From Candidatus Bathyarchaeota archaeon (GTDB taxonomy: Archaea; Thermoproteota; Bathyarchaeia; 40CM-2-53-6): 5,424 bases of DNA. The notes beneath the pieces are model-generated. The model had not been told where the DNA came from. It saw only the letters and a program-made list of their open reading frames with translations, and searched no databases. Positions 4,965 to 5,424 of this stretch are shown piece by piece. A program made the position numbers and the translations under genes. Position 1 is the stretch's first letter; every line of letters begins with the position of its first letter. The DNA lies in assembly GCA_005883695.1 (NCBI GenBank), contig VBBV01000041.1, positions 1-5,424 of the forward strand, read 5' to 3'.

Positions 4965-5424
4965 TCAGTTCACCTTTCCGGGTAGTCTTGATAGGGTTTC
5001 TCTTGCTGCTTCTAACCCTTCGTCGACCTTGGCTTTGAAACCTAGTTCTGAGGTTGCGGATCCTATGGCGCCGACTGTTGTCATTATGTCGGCTGATCCG
5101 ACGTTGCCCATTATTCCAACTCTGAACATTTTTCCTTTCGCTTTCCCGAGGCTTCCGCCGAAGTCTATTCCATACTTTGTTCTTATGAGTTCCCTCACTT
5201 TTCCCTCATCCATTCCCGCAGGGCTGTTTACAGCAGCAACCGTGTGGGATCGGGATTCTTTCTCTGCATACAGCCCGAGTCCCATAGCATCCATCCCGTT
5301 GTAGACAGCCTCCGCACATATCTTGTGCCGTTCATAACGAGTGGGCAACCCTTCTTCGAGTATCATGTCGCATGCCTCGTTCAATGCGTAGAGAAGAGTC
5401 ACAGCCGGTGTGAATGGCGTATAG
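4965..5424 (-). CDS. Class V aminotransferase (alanine/serine-glyoxylate type), C-terminal part
   Basis: This is the C-terminal part, about 153 residues, of a PLP-dependent transaminase; the gene continues beyond the right edge of the window. The GTG at 5402 is an internal valine, since the frame extends upstream as YTPFTPAV to the boundary. YTPFTPAVTLLYALNEA is the segment that typically follows the PLP-lysine region in alanine-glyoxylate and serine-glyoxylate aminotransferases. The C-terminal domain follows with SRSHTVAAV, IRTKYGIDFGGSLGKAKGKMFRVGIMGNVG and ADIMTTVGAI. The arginine of FRVGIMG (codon near 5121-5123) corresponds to the substrate-carboxylate-binding arginine of the family. The PLP lysine itself lies outside the window. 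The usual archaeal role is transfer of amino groups between alanine or serine and glyoxylate or pyruvate in the cytosol; substrate cannot be set from this part. It is immediately followed by the FKBP gene, probably in one transcript. Confidence 0.9.
   Translation of the reverse strand, partial: YTPFTPAVTLLYALNEACDMILEEGLPTRYERHKICAEAVYNGMDAMGLGLYAEKESRSHTVAAVNSPAGMDEGKVRELIRTKYGIDFGGSLGKAKGKMFRVGIMGNVGSADIMTTVGAIGSATSELGFKAKVDEGLEAARETLSRLPGKVN
4970..4975 (-). promoter_or_regulatory. Ribosome binding site of the FKBP gene
   Basis: AGGTGA on the minus strand matches the archaeal 16S tail complement and stands ten bases before the FKBP ATG. It lies within the last codons of the aminotransferase gene, which supports coupled translation and fixes the FKBP start. 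Confidence 0.7.

Overview
The window looks archaeal, most likely from an uncultivated member of the Thermoproteota/Nitrososphaerota side. This rests on a long SlyD-type FKBP prolyl isomerase with an archaeal C-terminal extension, a small four-helix membrane protein ending in a YLTR-x(n)-FYGK tail, a Ser/Thr/Asn-rich surface protein with an N-terminal membrane anchor, several TTG starts and occasional AGGTGA-type ribosome sites. Base composition is moderate. The exact lineage is inference. No rRNA, tRNA, CRISPR array, transposase or complete insertion sequence was seen.

Layout. From the right edge leftward, on the minus strand, lies a probable transcription unit: the C-terminal part of a class V (alanine/serine-glyoxylate-type) aminotransferase that runs off the window (4965-5424), an FKBP-type peptidyl-prolyl isomerase five bases behind it (4078-4959), and a small 'GDYL'-type protein broken by an apparent single-base frameshift (3776-4050). 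After a short regulatory-looking gap come a doubtful 62-residue ORF (3527-3715) and an anchored extracellular protein (2769-3530) with no normal start codon in frame. The left half is a mosaic of single genes: a four-helix membrane protein (17-415, minus), an M48-family membrane metalloprotease (639-1400, minus) and an unclassified two-domain protein with a possible PD-(D/E)XK-like nuclease core (1725-2699, plus).

The most unusual feature is a short element present three times on the plus strand, once in or at the edge of each gap of the left half (477-542, 1581-1652, 2686-2757), about 1.1 kb apart. The copies encode variants of the same peptide (core FGRIDSKEEPMTVYFA). Differences between copies 2 and 3 fall mainly on third codon positions (12 third, 6 first, 2 second), which suggests the peptide is or was translated. 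Copy 2 sits at the end of a 48-codon ORF.

Functional links: the aminotransferase, FKBP and GDYL protein look like ordinary housekeeping neighbours. Nothing ties the protease, nuclease candidate and surface protein into one pathway. The two reading-frame breaks in the right half could be real decay or assembly errors.
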